In this document: positions 9,215-18,071 of the stretch, piece after piece
Numbering within the stretch: the stretch's first letter is position 1
Layout of the letters: each line of letters opens with the position of its first letter
Origin: an uncultured Acidobacteriota bacterium
GTDB taxonomy: Bacteria; Acidobacteriota; Terriglobia; Bryobacterales; Bryobacteraceae
Direction of reading: 5' to 3'
Assembly (NCBI GenBank): GCA_902826605.1
Contig: CADEFM010000002.1
Span: forward strand, 346,393 to 410,392
DNA: 64,000 nt
Program-made: the position numbers and the translations under genes
Notes under the pieces: generated by a model
Told to the model about the DNA's origin: nothing
Seen by the model: the letters and a program-made list of their open reading frames with translations, nothing else
Databases searched by the model: none

Positions 9215-9232
9215 GCGCGATTTAGTCGCGCC
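9214..9232. terminator. hairpin between convergent ychF and lnt
   Basis: Perfect 7-bp inverted repeat GGCGCGA / TCGCGCC with a 5-base loop, lying exactly across the two convergent stop codons (ychF TAG ends at 9214, lnt stop begins at 9222). No T-run follows on either strand, so it is not a classical intrinsic terminator, but its position suggests a bidirectional stop or an mRNA 3'-end stabiliser. Confidence 0.45.
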
Positions 9233-10727
9233 GTGGCATATAGCGCGCGCAAAGGCTCAATGCTAGACCAATGGCCAGACAACCCCAGCCAAACCAATCC
9301 CCATACCGGACATACGGTGTCAGAGTAGTTTCGTAGCCGTAGGGTAGTAGTGAGGCGGTGCGTGCGAAAGGAACCAGCGAGTCTCGCACGCGGCCGCGCG
9401 GATCAATGGTAGCGCTGATGCCGTCGTTGGTGGCGCGCAGTATCCAGCGACGGTTTTCGGCGGCCCGCATGCGCACGATTGCCAGATGCTGCTCGTGCGC
9501 GGCACTGTTGCCGAAGTATCCATCGTTTGAAAGATTGAGCAGCACATTCGCTCCAGACAGCGTGAATCGACGGACGAAGCCCGGAAGCACGGATTCATAG
9601 CAGATAAACGCGCCAGCGGTGCGATCCCGCACGGGAAACGTCACCACGCGAGCGCCTGGAACAAAGTCGCCTATTTCCTGGGTGATGCGGTTGACGAAGC
9701 TGAACAGAGGGGGTATGAATTCGCCGAAGGGCACGAGATTCATCTTGTCGTAGCGGCCCAGGGTATTGCCCGCGGGGTCCAGCATGATCGCGGAGTTGAG
9801 AGGCTGGCGGGCATGGGTATAAGCTACCACGCCGAGCAGAAAGTTCGTTTCCGACGTGCGGGCGATTTGCGCGGCGTATTCGCGGAATTGCGGGTCGGCT
9901 TCATAAAAAGGAGCGGGAACTTCAGGCCACACAATCATCGTCGCGCCGCGGGCGCGCGAGAGTTGCGCCAGTTGCAGTTCCGTTTCGCGCAGGGACTCTT
10001 CCGTCCAGGTGGCCTCCGTGTCGAAGTTCGGTTGAACTACCAGCGCTCGCTCGCCGCCTTGCGTGGGCCGGGGACCGCGCGGCAGAATCAGCAGGGGTAC
10101 CAGCATGAACAGCCACGTGAGCTCTCTACGCCGTCGCCGCAGGGCGATCGACGCAACCGCGCAGCTCAGCATAGCGAACAGGAACGATAGCCCGTACACT
10201 CCTGTGATGGGCGCCAATCGCATGGGCAGTGGCATATCGATGCCGGCGTTCCCTAGCGTGAGCCAGGCGAACCCCATCCATGCATGCAGCATTTCCATGC
10301 CGGCCCACAATGCCGCGGTCGCGGGAATTGCGTACCATCGCCCCATGAGGAATCCGGCCAGAACCGCGAACGCAGCCATCGGCAGACCTTTATAGAGCCC
10401 GAAAAGCGCATAGCACCCCCAGCCCCCCCAACGGCCCATTCCTCCGTGCACCTCGAGTACGAACTGAATCCACGGGCACATTCCGCACCAGAACACGACC
10501 CCCGCCCCCCACCCGAGCAGGAAGCGCCGTCTCCATGAAGTTTCGCGCGCGCAGGCAATCAACAGCGGCGCGAGCGCCAGCGGGGCGAGCCACGTCCAGC
10601 TCAGTCTCGGAAAGATGACGATCAGCAGCGCGGCCGTGGCAAGGGTCAGCAGCGGGTTCACTAGCGGCTGAATGCGAAAGGGGAGTGAATGGGAAACGGG
10701 CTCAGGAGGAGTCAACGCGCGACTCAA
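9222..10727 (-). CDS. lnt: apolipoprotein N-acyltransferase
   Basis: 501 residues: an N-terminal membrane region of about six to eight helices, then a carbon-nitrogen hydrolase domain (about 225-470), then a last TM helix. The nitrilase triad is visible: Glu in VWPEVPAPF, Lys in RYDKMNLVPFGEF, and Cys in GAFICYESVLPGF. Lnt adds the third acyl chain to lipoproteins in the inner membrane. The start codon overlaps the stop of the SPOR-domain gene by four bases (ATGA), indicating translational coupling. Confidence 0.95.
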   Translation of the reverse strand: MSRALTPPEPVSHSLPFRIQPLVNPLLTLATAALLIVIFPRLSWTWLAPLALAPLLIACARETSWRRRFLLGWGAGVVFWCGMCPWIQFVLEVHGGMGRWGGWGCYALFGLYKGLPMAAFAVLAGFLMGRWYAIPATAALWAGMEMLHAWMGFAWLTLGNAGIDMPLPMRLAPITGVYGLSFLFAMLSCAVASIALRRRRRELTWLFMLVPLLILPRGPRPTQGGERALVVQPNFDTEATWTEESLRETELQLAQLSRARGATMIVWPEVPAPFYEADPQFREYAAQIARTSETNFLLGVVAYTHARQPLNSAIMLDPAGNTLGRYDKMNLVPFGEFIPPLFSFVNRITQEIGDFVPGARVVTFPVRDRTAGAFICYESVLPGFVRRFTLSGANVLLNLSNDGYFGNSAAHEQHLAIVRMRAAENRRWILRATNDGISATIDPRGRVRDSLVPFARTASLLPYGYETTLTPYVRYGDWFGWGCLAIGLALSLCARYMPRRD

Positions 10728-11308
10728 AATGTCCGGCGGATGGCCGCGTTGCCGGGGAAGCCGGCGTCCTGCAAGTCCGCACGCGTTTTGTTGGCGGCGC
10801 CTTCGTCCACAGGTCCGACCAACACGCGAAAGGTGCCGCGCTTTTCATCGATCTCCGAAAAGAGACTCTTGAAGCCTTTCTTACGAAGCACATCTACCAG
10901 AACCCCGGCTTCATGCTCGGACGTAGCGGCCAGTTGCAGGTAGGCTTTGCCTGCGACGGGTTGAGCCGTTACGGACGTGCGCTTGGCTGCCGGCTTTGTA
11001 GAGTCGGTGCTGATTTCCTTGGCAACGACTGGAGTCCGTTCGTCGCTCTGTTGCGGTGCAGTTTCCACCGCACGCTGGGACGGTGCAGGCTCCAGATCGC
11101 GTGCAGAAGGGGCCGTGGCCGTGCTCGCAGGGCTTTGTTCCACCGAAGGAACAGTTGCCACCTCGCCCGTTCCCGCCGAGGAATTGCGCCCCACGATATA
11201 ACCCATGGTGAAGAACAAGCCCACCAGTATCGCCACCATGAAGAACACGCTCATGATCTGGCGGTTCCCTAAAATCAGTTCATATTCGCCGTCGTCGTTC
11301 CTAGGCAA
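10724..11308 (-). CDS. membrane-anchored SPOR-domain protein
   Basis: 194 residues: a short cytoplasmic N-terminus (YELILGNRQ), one TM helix at about residues 18-40, a low-complexity Ala/Pro/Ser linker, and a C-terminal SPOR fold (about 120-194; YLQLAATSEHEAGVLVDVLR, GTFRVLVGPVDEGAA). SPOR domains bind denuded peptidoglycan at division sites. The NRQIMSVFF motif before the TM recurs in this family. Coupled to lnt by a four-base overlap, so envelope-related roles are plausible. Confidence 0.85.
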   Translation of the reverse strand: MPRNDDGEYELILGNRQIMSVFFMVAILVGLFFTMGYIVGRNSSAGTGEVATVPSVEQSPASTATAPSARDLEPAPSQRAVETAPQQSDERTPVVAKEISTDSTKPAAKRTSVTAQPVAGKAYLQLAATSEHEAGVLVDVLRKKGFKSLFSEIDEKRGTFRVLVGPVDEGAANKTRADLQDAGFPGNAAIRRTF

Positions 11309-11386
11309 GAAGGTATCCTTTCTCTAGACGATATACCGGGGCGAGGCGAGAAAACAACTGGGCCGCGAGATACTGCGCGGCCAAAC

Positions 11387-11881
11387 TCATACCACCGCTT
11401 GTTTAGCTTTGTGTTCCCGATACGCCGCGCGTGCTGCTTGCATCTGGCGCGCATGATTCTCGGTATGTTCCGCGAAAAATCGCACCATGTCGAGCACCGA
11501 AGTCACGCCGCGCTTGCTATGAGTGCCGGTACGCGCCAGAGTCTCCGGAGGCAAGGCCTTCAGCAGTTCGTGATTTTCCGCGCGCATGCGACGCAGTGTT
11601 TCCAGTGCCTGTGAAATCTTGCGCCTGGAATAATCCAGTTTCTCGGCCCATGCGTCTTGTTCGATCGCGTCCAATTTTGGATTGTCTTGCGCGATCACCA
11701 GCCGGAAACGCACCGCCGCGATCACTTCAATATCGGCCAGATGGCAGGCGATCTGGCGCACGCTCCACTTGCCTTCACCGGGATGAAAATCTAGCTCGCT
11801 GCCGGCGGCCCCGGTGGTCACCGTGGCGATCAGGTCCGCGCCACGGCGGTAGCGTTCCAACAAGTCTGACAGTTCACTCAT
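11387..11881 (-). CDS. DinB-family protein
   Basis: 164 residues beginning MSELSDLLERYRRGADLI. Four-helix-bundle DinB/YfiT features are visible: GKWSVRQIACHLADIEV (first metal His), and the final helix FFAEHTENHARQM (HxxxH pair). In this superfamily three histidines bind a metal, and members act as thiol transferases or are uncharacterised. The frame is open upstream to 12004, but that stretch coincides with the small Cys-rich gene in another frame, so ATG 11881 is the start. It follows that small gene by 13 bases. Confidence 0.85.
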   Translation of the reverse strand: MSELSDLLERYRRGADLIATVTTGAAGSELDFHPGEGKWSVRQIACHLADIEVIAAVRFRLVIAQDNPKLDAIEQDAWAEKLDYSRRKISQALETLRRMRAENHELLKALPPETLARTGTHSKRGVTSVLDMVRFFAEHTENHARQMQAARAAYREHKAKQAVV

Positions 11882-11894
11882 TCGTGATAGGGCC

Positions 11895-12059
11895 TCAGTA
11901 GTAATCCGCGCAGGACATGTAATAGCCGCACCGCTCGCAAAACAATTTGCACTTGCGTTCCGACAGTCGGCAGCTGCACACCGGGCAGTAGAGCATGGGC
12001 TCACTTTCGCGATCGGGCGCCGCTACGCCGGGGTCGGACTGTGGCTGGGGCTGCTGCAT
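11895..12059 (-). CDS. 54-residue Cys-rich zinc-ribbon-like protein
   Basis: Minus-strand ATG at 12059, 54 codons, stop TGA at 11895-11897. A polar N-terminus of about 21 residues (Gln/Pro rich) precedes a compact domain with seven cysteines: CPVCSC, RKCKLFCERCGYYMSC, ending ADYY. The CxxC/CxxC spacing fits a zinc ribbon. It sits directly upstream of the DinB gene (13-base gap) on the same strand. Too regular to be chance, but the family is unknown to me; it could be a regulator or a chaperone-like partner. Confidence 0.65.
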   Translation of the reverse strand: MQQPQPQSDPGVAAPDRESEPMLYCPVCSCRLSERKCKLFCERCGYYMSCADYY

Positions 12060-12130
12060 ACTGAAACCATTATAATGAAGCTGACTGCCGTTCTCATGAA
12101 AAAACGGCGGAGTCTGGCTGAAGGAAAACT

Positions 12131-13966
12131 ATGCGGATCAAAGTTCTTGCGGTTTTCATGGCAGTGGGCGCGCTCGGCTTGGCGCAAATGAAGCGCGATC
12201 TGGAGCGGCCTCTGCGCCTTCCCGTTCGCGGAGTGCACGGAGCCATTGCCGCCGGCAGTGAATGGGCCACCGAAGCCGGGATGCGCACCTATTACAAAGG
12301 CGGCAATGCGGCCGACGCCGGTGTTGCCACCATGTTTGCGGCTGCGGTCACCGAGGTTTCCCACTACGGCCTGGGTGGCGAAGCGCCCATCCTAATCCGC
12401 ACCAAAGACGGCAAGGTGTTTGCCATCGCGGGAATCGGAACCATGCCGAAGTCGGCTAGCGCCGAAATGTTTCGCAATCGTCCTCTGCAGCCGTTCGAAG
12501 TAACCGAAGCCGATCCAGGCGGGTTGCGCGGTGTGATCCCGGGCGCGGGTTTGATGCCTGCCGTGGTGCCCGGAATGGTCGACGCGGCGTTGCTCGCCCT
12601 GCGCGAGTTCGGCACGCTTTCGTTCAACGATATCGTCACGCCCGCCATCGAGCTGGCGGCCGATGGTTACGCGCTGGATGAAATCCGCGCGAATTCCATC
12701 AACTATAGCGCACCCTTTTTCAGCCGCTGGCCCACGTCAAAACAGCATTTCATGCCGGCAGGCCGCCCCGTGCGCGTAGGTGAGACGTTTAAGCAGCCGG
12801 ATCTGGCGCGATCGTTGCGGGCCATGGCGGACGCCGAAAAGAAAGCGCTGGCATCCGGAGCATCACGTCAGGCCGCTATTGATGCGGTCCGAGATTATTT
12901 TTATCGCGGCGATATTGCACGTAAGATCGATGCGTTCAGCAAAGCCAACGGTGGACTGCTGCGCTATGAAGACATGGCGGCGTTTAAGCTGCAGGTGGAA
13001 GAAGCCCCCTCTACTACCTATCGCGGATATCGTGTCTATAAGCCCGGATTCTGGAGTCAGGGGCCTGCCATGCTCCAGACGCTGAATATTTTGGAAGCCT
13101 TCGAAGATACGCCCGCGTATAACTCTGTGCCCTATGTGCATCGAGTCACGGAGGCCCTCAAGCTAGCGTACGCCGACCGCGACACCTACTACGGCGATCC
13201 CAAGTTCAGCGAAATCCCGATGGCTACGTTGCTGTCTAAAGATTACGCGGCTGGCCGGAGGCGGCAAATTAACGATAAGGCGTCTCAGGAATTTCTGCCT
13301 GGAACCATTCCGGGCAAGAGCGCCCGCCATCCCGCTGTTGAGGAAACGGCGGCGCATATAGAGATCGACCCGGCTCTGATGGCGCATGACACCACTTGTG
13401 TGGATGCGATCGATAAAGACGGCATTATGTTTTCGGCAACGCCTTCCGGGGCGTGGCTGCCAAGCGTGATCGCCGGTGACACGGGAATTCCGCTCAGCGT
13501 TCGCGCGCAAAGTTTCGTGCTGATCCCTGGGCATCCCAACGAACTGGGACCCGGAAAGCGCCCCCGCATCACGCTGAGTCCGACGCTGGTCACCTTCGCC
13601 GATGGCCGTCCGTTTGCCGTACTTTCCACCCCTGGTGGGGACACACAAGAGCAAGGTCTGCTACAAGTTCTGCTGGCAACTGTAAACTATCGCTTGAATG
13701 CGCAAAACGCTGTGGAAGCTCCGCGGTTTGGCACGCGCCACTTAGTTTCTAGCTTCGATAATCACGCCTGGAATCGCGGCGACCTGCAGTTGGACGAGCG
13801 CTTTCCGCAGGCCTCCGCTGCCGATCTGACGGCGCGCGGCCACAAGGTGAGTTTCTATTCGCGCTACGCCAACGGCAGCGCACCCGTGCTGATCCGCGTG
13901 CTGGAAAATGGAGTGATCGAGGCTGGCGCGGATCCTTACTATAATCGTTCTGCGCACGCTTGGTAG
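12131..13966 (+). CDS. gamma-glutamyltransferase-family protein, exported
   Basis: 611 residues, with a short signal-like N-terminus ending GLAQ. GGT features in order: GSEWATEAGMRTYYKGGNAADA, the small-subunit boundary at HDTTCVDAIDKDG where the second Thr is the expected nucleophile made by autocleavage, NELGPGKRPRITLSPT, and STPGGDTQEQG near the acceptor site. The usual TTHxSV is here TTCVDA, so the residue after the nucleophile is Cys and not His. GGTs cleave glutathione or other gamma-glutamyl compounds in the periplasm; related members deacylate cephalosporins, so substrate is open. The next gene starts nine bases after the stop. Confidence 0.9.
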   Translation: MRIKVLAVFMAVGALGLAQMKRDLERPLRLPVRGVHGAIAAGSEWATEAGMRTYYKGGNAADAGVATMFAAAVTEVSHYGLGGEAPILIRTKDGKVFAIAGIGTMPKSASAEMFRNRPLQPFEVTEADPGGLRGVIPGAGLMPAVVPGMVDAALLALREFGTLSFNDIVTPAIELAADGYALDEIRANSINYSAPFFSRWPTSKQHFMPAGRPVRVGETFKQPDLARSLRAMADAEKKALASGASRQAAIDAVRDYFYRGDIARKIDAFSKANGGLLRYEDMAAFKLQVEEAPSTTYRGYRVYKPGFWSQGPAMLQTLNILEAFEDTPAYNSVPYVHRVTEALKLAYADRDTYYGDPKFSEIPMATLLSKDYAAGRRRQINDKASQEFLPGTIPGKSARHPAVEETAAHIEIDPALMAHDTTCVDAIDKDGIMFSATPSGAWLPSVIAGDTGIPLSVRAQSFVLIPGHPNELGPGKRPRITLSPTLVTFADGRPFAVLSTPGGDTQEQGLLQVLLATVNYRLNAQNAVEAPRFGTRHLVSSFDNHAWNRGDLQLDERFPQASAADLTARGHKVSFYSRYANGSAPVLIRVLENGVIEAGADPYYNRSAHAW

Positions 13967-13974
13967 ATGGGCGA

Positions 13975-14919
13975 GTGAACCTTTCTCTTTTTGATCCGCC
14001 TGCGCCGGCATTTAACCGAACCGGACTCGCTTCCCATCTGCGCGATCTGGCTCGCCAGAATATCTGGATAGGTACGAGTTCCTGGAAATACGAAGGGTGG
14101 CTGGATCAGATTTACACCCGTGAACGTTATCAGACGCGCGGCCGATTTTCACACAAGAGGTTTGAAGCCGAGTCCCTAGCCGAGTACGCCGAAACATTTC
14201 CGATTGTGTGCGGCGATTTCTCGTTCTATCAATTTCCAACATCCGAATTCTGGCGTCGCCTCTTCGCCACTGCGCCTCCGGCACTGCACTTCGCACTAAA
14301 GGTGCCCGAGGAAGTCACAGCGGAAGTGTTTCCGCGCCACCCCCGTTACGGACCACGCGCGGGGATGGCGAATGAAGGGTTTCTGAACGCCGATATGTTT
14401 CAAACGATGTTCTTGGAACCGCTGTTTCCGTACCGCGAGCGCATCGCATCATTGATTTTCGAATTCGGCGCGCGCTCCACCCCGCTTCGCGAGTTCACAA
14501 GGCAGTTGCGCCCGTTTCTGGCACGGCTCCCGGATCAGTTTCGCTATGCCGTGGAAGTCCGCAACCGCACTTACCTCGACACAGCATATTTCGATTGCCT
14601 AGGCGAGCGGAACATCCCCCATGTGTTCAACGCGTGGACTAAGATGCCGCCCCTGCGAGAGCAAATGGCAATCCCTGGCGCATTCACCGGGAATTTCACG
14701 GTAGCTCGCGTTCTCTTGCGTGAAGGACGCGCTTACGAGCAGGCGGTGGAAACATTTTCACCTTATCAGGAAGTGCAAGACCCCAACCCTGAGGCTCGCG
14801 ACGCGCTGCGCTCTCTCATCCGCCGCATGCGCGAAGAGCGCCGCAGCGCGTATATTTTCGTGAACAACCGCTTCGAGGGAAACGCGCCGCAAACCATTGA
14901 GGCGATCACGGCGGAATGA
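13975..14919 (+). CDS. DUF72-family protein
   Basis: About 314 residues from GTG 13975; a TTG at 13960 in the same frame overlaps the GGT stop and is an alternative. The family signature is near the N-terminus: IWIGTSSWKYEGWLDQIY, then YAETFPIVCGDFSFYQFP and LHFALKVPEEVT, and EVRNRTYL. DUF72 proteins adopt a TIM-barrel related to UV endonuclease/xylose-isomerase folds; their function is unknown. The stop overlaps the hrpB start by four bases (ATGA). Confidence 0.85.
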   Translation: MNLSLFDPPAPAFNRTGLASHLRDLARQNIWIGTSSWKYEGWLDQIYTRERYQTRGRFSHKRFEAESLAEYAETFPIVCGDFSFYQFPTSEFWRRLFATAPPALHFALKVPEEVTAEVFPRHPRYGPRAGMANEGFLNADMFQTMFLEPLFPYRERIASLIFEFGARSTPLREFTRQLRPFLARLPDQFRYAVEVRNRTYLDTAYFDCLGERNIPHVFNAWTKMPPLREQMAIPGAFTGNFTVARVLLREGRAYEQAVETFSPYQEVQDPNPEARDALRSLIRRMREERRSAYIFVNNRFEGNAPQTIEAITAE

Positions 14920-17156
14920 CCCCACTCCCGGCCGATGCGTTGTTGCCGGAAATCGCCGCGTCACTGCGCACGCATCGGCGTCTGGTAATCGAAGCGCCGC
15001 CCGGGGCGGGGAAGACCACGCGCGTTCCTCCGGCGCTGCTTTCCATTGTCCGTGGCGACGTGCTGGTGTTGGAGCCGCGCCGTCTGGCCGCTCGCATGGC
15101 CGCGTGCCGCGTGGCGGAGGAACGGGGTGAAAAGATTGGCGACACAGTCGGCTACCAGGTTCGTTTCGAAGATGTGTCCGGTCCACGCACACGTTTGAGA
15201 TTCCTGACGGAGGGCGTGCTAACGCGCCGCCTGTTATCCGATCCACAATTGAAAGGCGTGGACGCCGTGGTGCTGGATGAATTTCATGAGCGCCACATCG
15301 ACGGAGATCTCGCGCTGGCTTTGCTCCAACGGCGTCCGGATCTGATTCTGGTGGTGATGTCCGCGACACTCGATGCGTCGCCCGTCGCCCGCTTCCTGGA
15401 CGATTGTCCGGTGTTGAGATCGGAGGGACAGTTGTTCGATGTCAGCGTTGAGTACACGCCGTATTCGCCAGCGAGACTCGAAGATCAGGTGGCAGTGGCA
15501 CTTGAGAAACTGGTCTCCGAGAAGGCTAGCGGGGATGTACTGGTGTTCCTGCCCGGCGCCGCCGAAATCGGGCGGGCTGCCCGGGCCGTGGAAAGGACCG
15601 CCGCGCGTGAAAAGCTCTTGGTATTGCCACTGCACGGAGATCTCTCACCAGCCGAGCAGGACCGGGCAGTCTCCCGGTGCACGCAGCGCAAAGTGATTCT
15701 CTCCACCAACGTCGCCGAAAGCTCCGTGACTATCACGGGCGTTACCGCTGTCATCGATAGCGGACTCGCGCGCGTCGCGGCCGATTCGCCTTGGACAGGA
15801 CTGCCCACGCTCGACGTGCAGCGAATCAGCCAGGCGTCCGCCACGCAGCGCGCGGGGCGCGCCGGACGCACCGCGCCGGGGCGCGTGATCCGTTTGTATA
15901 CCGCCGAGGATTTTCATAGAAGGCCTAAGGCGGATACACCCGAGATCTTGCGGCGCGAACTGTCGCACGTAGCGTTGCAATTACGCGCTATGAATGTAAC
16001 CGCTCTCAATTGGCTGGACGCGCCACCGGAAGCGGCGTTCGCAGCGGCGCGTGAGCTGCTGGACCGATTGAACGTTACGACGGAGATGGCATCGCTCCCG
16101 CTGCCACCGCGTTTGGCAAAACTGCTTCTGGAAGCATCTTCACGAGGCGTCGCTGAGAAAGGCTGCGCGGCCGCAGCGGTGCTGAGCGCGGGTGAGCGTG
16201 GCCCGTCCGACTTGTTTGCGTTGATGGATTCCCAGTGGAAACCGCAAACGCATCGTATCTACGGCCAGCTTCGCCGCTTGGTCAAGAATCATCGCAATCA
16301 CCGGCAAGGTGACGACGCGGATCTCTTACGCGCCGTGCTCGCGGCTTTCCCGGACCGCGTTGGGCGCCGTCGCCGTGATGATGAATTGCTGCTGTCCGGC
16401 GGAGGGTCTGCCCGGTTTCCGGAATGCCGGCACGAATTCGTCATCGCGCTGGACGTGGAACATCGCAATGAGAAAGCTGTTCCATTGGTTCGCTTGACAG
16501 CCGGGCCTGTCGAACCTGAGTGGCTGCTTGACCGCTCGACGGAGCGCGAGGCTCTGGAATGGAACCGCCCAGCGGAACGCGTGGAACGAGTGTCCGCACT
16601 GCTCTACGATCAGTTGGTGATCGAAGAGACCCGCGCGCCCGCCTCGCCCAGTTTGAAGACTGCCGCACTCCTGGCGGAGAAGGCGCTTGAAGTGGATATC
16701 GGCAGGTTTTGCGATCGCGACGCCCTCAATCAACTTCTCGCCCGTTGCGCGTTCGCCGGGATTATCATCGATGTCGAGCGGGGCTTGCATGATCTCTGCC
16801 GCGATTGCACCAGCTTTACCTGCCTCGCATCGGCCGGACTGCTCGCAGCGTTGCGTCCGCCTCGTTTGGATCAGGTCGCGCCGGAACGGCTGCGGTTGCC
16901 TGGGGGCCGAGAATTAAAGGTGAACTATGAGCAAGGCAAACCGCCATGGATCGAATCGCGTTTGCAGGATTTCTTCGGGATGCACGAGACGCCGCGCGTC
17001 AACGGCGTTCCCGTCGTTGTGCATCTACTCGCTCCGAACCGGCGGCCCGTTCAAGTGACCTCGGATCTGGCCGGCTTTTGGGAACGCCTCTACCCCCAGG
17101 TTCGGCGTGAATTATCGCGCCGTTATCCTAAGCACAAGTGGCCGGAAAAAGCGTGA
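14916..17156 (+). CDS. hrpB: ATP-dependent helicase HrpB
   Basis: 746 residues. DEAH-box motifs: EAPPGAGKTTRVPPALL (I), EPRRLAARMAA (Ia), VVLDEFHERHIDGDLAL (II, DEFH), VVMSATLD (III), STNVAESSVTITGVTAVIDSG... region (V, quoted in part: STNVAESSVTI), and QRAGRAGRTAPGRVIRLY (VI). The C-terminal part matches the HrpB-specific domain (PKHKWPEKA end; PKHxWPDDP is typical). Somewhat shorter than the E. coli protein. RNA or RNP remodelling is assumed; the role is poorly defined in bacteria. Translationally coupled to the DUF72 gene and convergent with the next MBL gene, one base apart. Confidence 0.92.
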   Translation: MTPLPADALLPEIAASLRTHRRLVIEAPPGAGKTTRVPPALLSIVRGDVLVLEPRRLAARMAACRVAEERGEKIGDTVGYQVRFEDVSGPRTRLRFLTEGVLTRRLLSDPQLKGVDAVVLDEFHERHIDGDLALALLQRRPDLILVVMSATLDASPVARFLDDCPVLRSEGQLFDVSVEYTPYSPARLEDQVAVALEKLVSEKASGDVLVFLPGAAEIGRAARAVERTAAREKLLVLPLHGDLSPAEQDRAVSRCTQRKVILSTNVAESSVTITGVTAVIDSGLARVAADSPWTGLPTLDVQRISQASATQRAGRAGRTAPGRVIRLYTAEDFHRRPKADTPEILRRELSHVALQLRAMNVTALNWLDAPPEAAFAAARELLDRLNVTTEMASLPLPPRLAKLLLEASSRGVAEKGCAAAAVLSAGERGPSDLFALMDSQWKPQTHRIYGQLRRLVKNHRNHRQGDDADLLRAVLAAFPDRVGRRRRDDELLLSGGGSARFPECRHEFVIALDVEHRNEKAVPLVRLTAGPVEPEWLLDRSTEREALEWNRPAERVERVSALLYDQLVIEETRAPASPSLKTAALLAEKALEVDIGRFCDRDALNQLLARCAFAGIIIDVERGLHDLCRDCTSFTCLASAGLLAALRPPRLDQVAPERLRLPGGRELKVNYEQGKPPWIESRLQDFFGMHETPRVNGVPVVVHLLAPNRRPVQVTSDLAGFWERLYPQVRRELSRRYPKHKWPEKA

Positions 17157-17157
17157 C

Positions 17158-18039
17158 CTACTCGTAATACTGCGGAGCTTTCTTGAGCTTCTCCCCCGCG
17201 GTCGCATCGTGCTGAATCCACAATTGCGCCTTCGAATCTCTTACGAATTTTTCGAGCGCCGCTCGGCTCTTGGCCGTTTGCTCCTTATCGAACTCAAATG
17301 TTGGAATCCGCTTCAGCGTCATTTCTTCCGGGTAGTGATACAGATCGCCGGAAAGTACGACGGGTCCCGTCTGGGCGAACTTCAGAAACAGCGCCTGATG
17401 CCCCGGGGTATGTCCAGGGCTGAATTTGATCACAACGGTTCCATCGCCAAACACGTCATGATCGCGGCTCTGAATCAGTGTGGTCTTGCTGTTGGCAAGC
17501 TGGGTATATAGCGCGATATTAGGCGTGCCCGGACCTTTCTTCTGTCCGGCAGGAGGCGGCGTAAACATCGCATCGTGCTCTATTTTCTGCACCAGCCATG
17601 TTGACCCCGCAAATAGATTGGAATTCGCAACGTGATCGCCATGGTAGTGCGATAGGCCCAGATACGTGATGTCCGCCGGTGCGTATCCCAGCGCCGCCAA
17701 CTGCGGCAGCAGCGGCTTGGTTACCGTAAACGAACCCTGTTTAGCGGGCTGGCCGTCGCCCTTGAACGCACTGTCCTGAATCTCGCCGGTATCCCACATG
17801 AGCGTGCCCCGTGGATGCACGATGAGGTAACATGGAGTTACCATCTCGGTGGTCGCGAGTTCGTTGTCCTTGAAGCCGAACGCGGATGCAGACACGCCAG
17901 TGATGTTGCCGCAATCCAGAATATAGAGACGCAGAGTTTTAGGCGCCGCCGGGCGTCGCTGCGCTCGAGCAATTCCAGGCACGGCGATCAAAGCGGAAGC
18001 AAGCATGAGTAATACCGTTCGAGTCCACATGCGGCACAA
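17158..18039 (-). CDS. exported MBL-fold N-acyl-homoserine-lactonase-like hydrolase
   Basis: 293 residues. A signal peptide (LLMLASALIAVPGIARA) leads into an AiiA-type MBL domain: LYILDCGNI, IVHPRGTLMWDTGE, the metal motif SHYHGDHV (HxHxDH, about residues 145-150), KFSPGHTPGHQALFL and LSGDLYHYPEEM. The order and spacing match AHL lactonases and related lactone hydrolases; the actual substrate could equally be a non-signal lactone. No quorum-sensing gene is nearby. Confidence 0.85.
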   Translation of the reverse strand: MCRMWTRTVLLMLASALIAVPGIARAQRRPAAPKTLRLYILDCGNITGVSASAFGFKDNELATTEMVTPCYLIVHPRGTLMWDTGEIQDSAFKGDGQPAKQGSFTVTKPLLPQLAALGYAPADITYLGLSHYHGDHVANSNLFAGSTWLVQKIEHDAMFTPPPAGQKKGPGTPNIALYTQLANSKTTLIQSRDHDVFGDGTVVIKFSPGHTPGHQALFLKFAQTGPVVLSGDLYHYPEEMTLKRIPTFEFDKEQTAKSRAALEKFVRDSKAQLWIQHDATAGEKLKKAPQYYE

Positions 18040-18071
18040 TCATACCACCGCCTGGGATTGCGATTGTGTCA

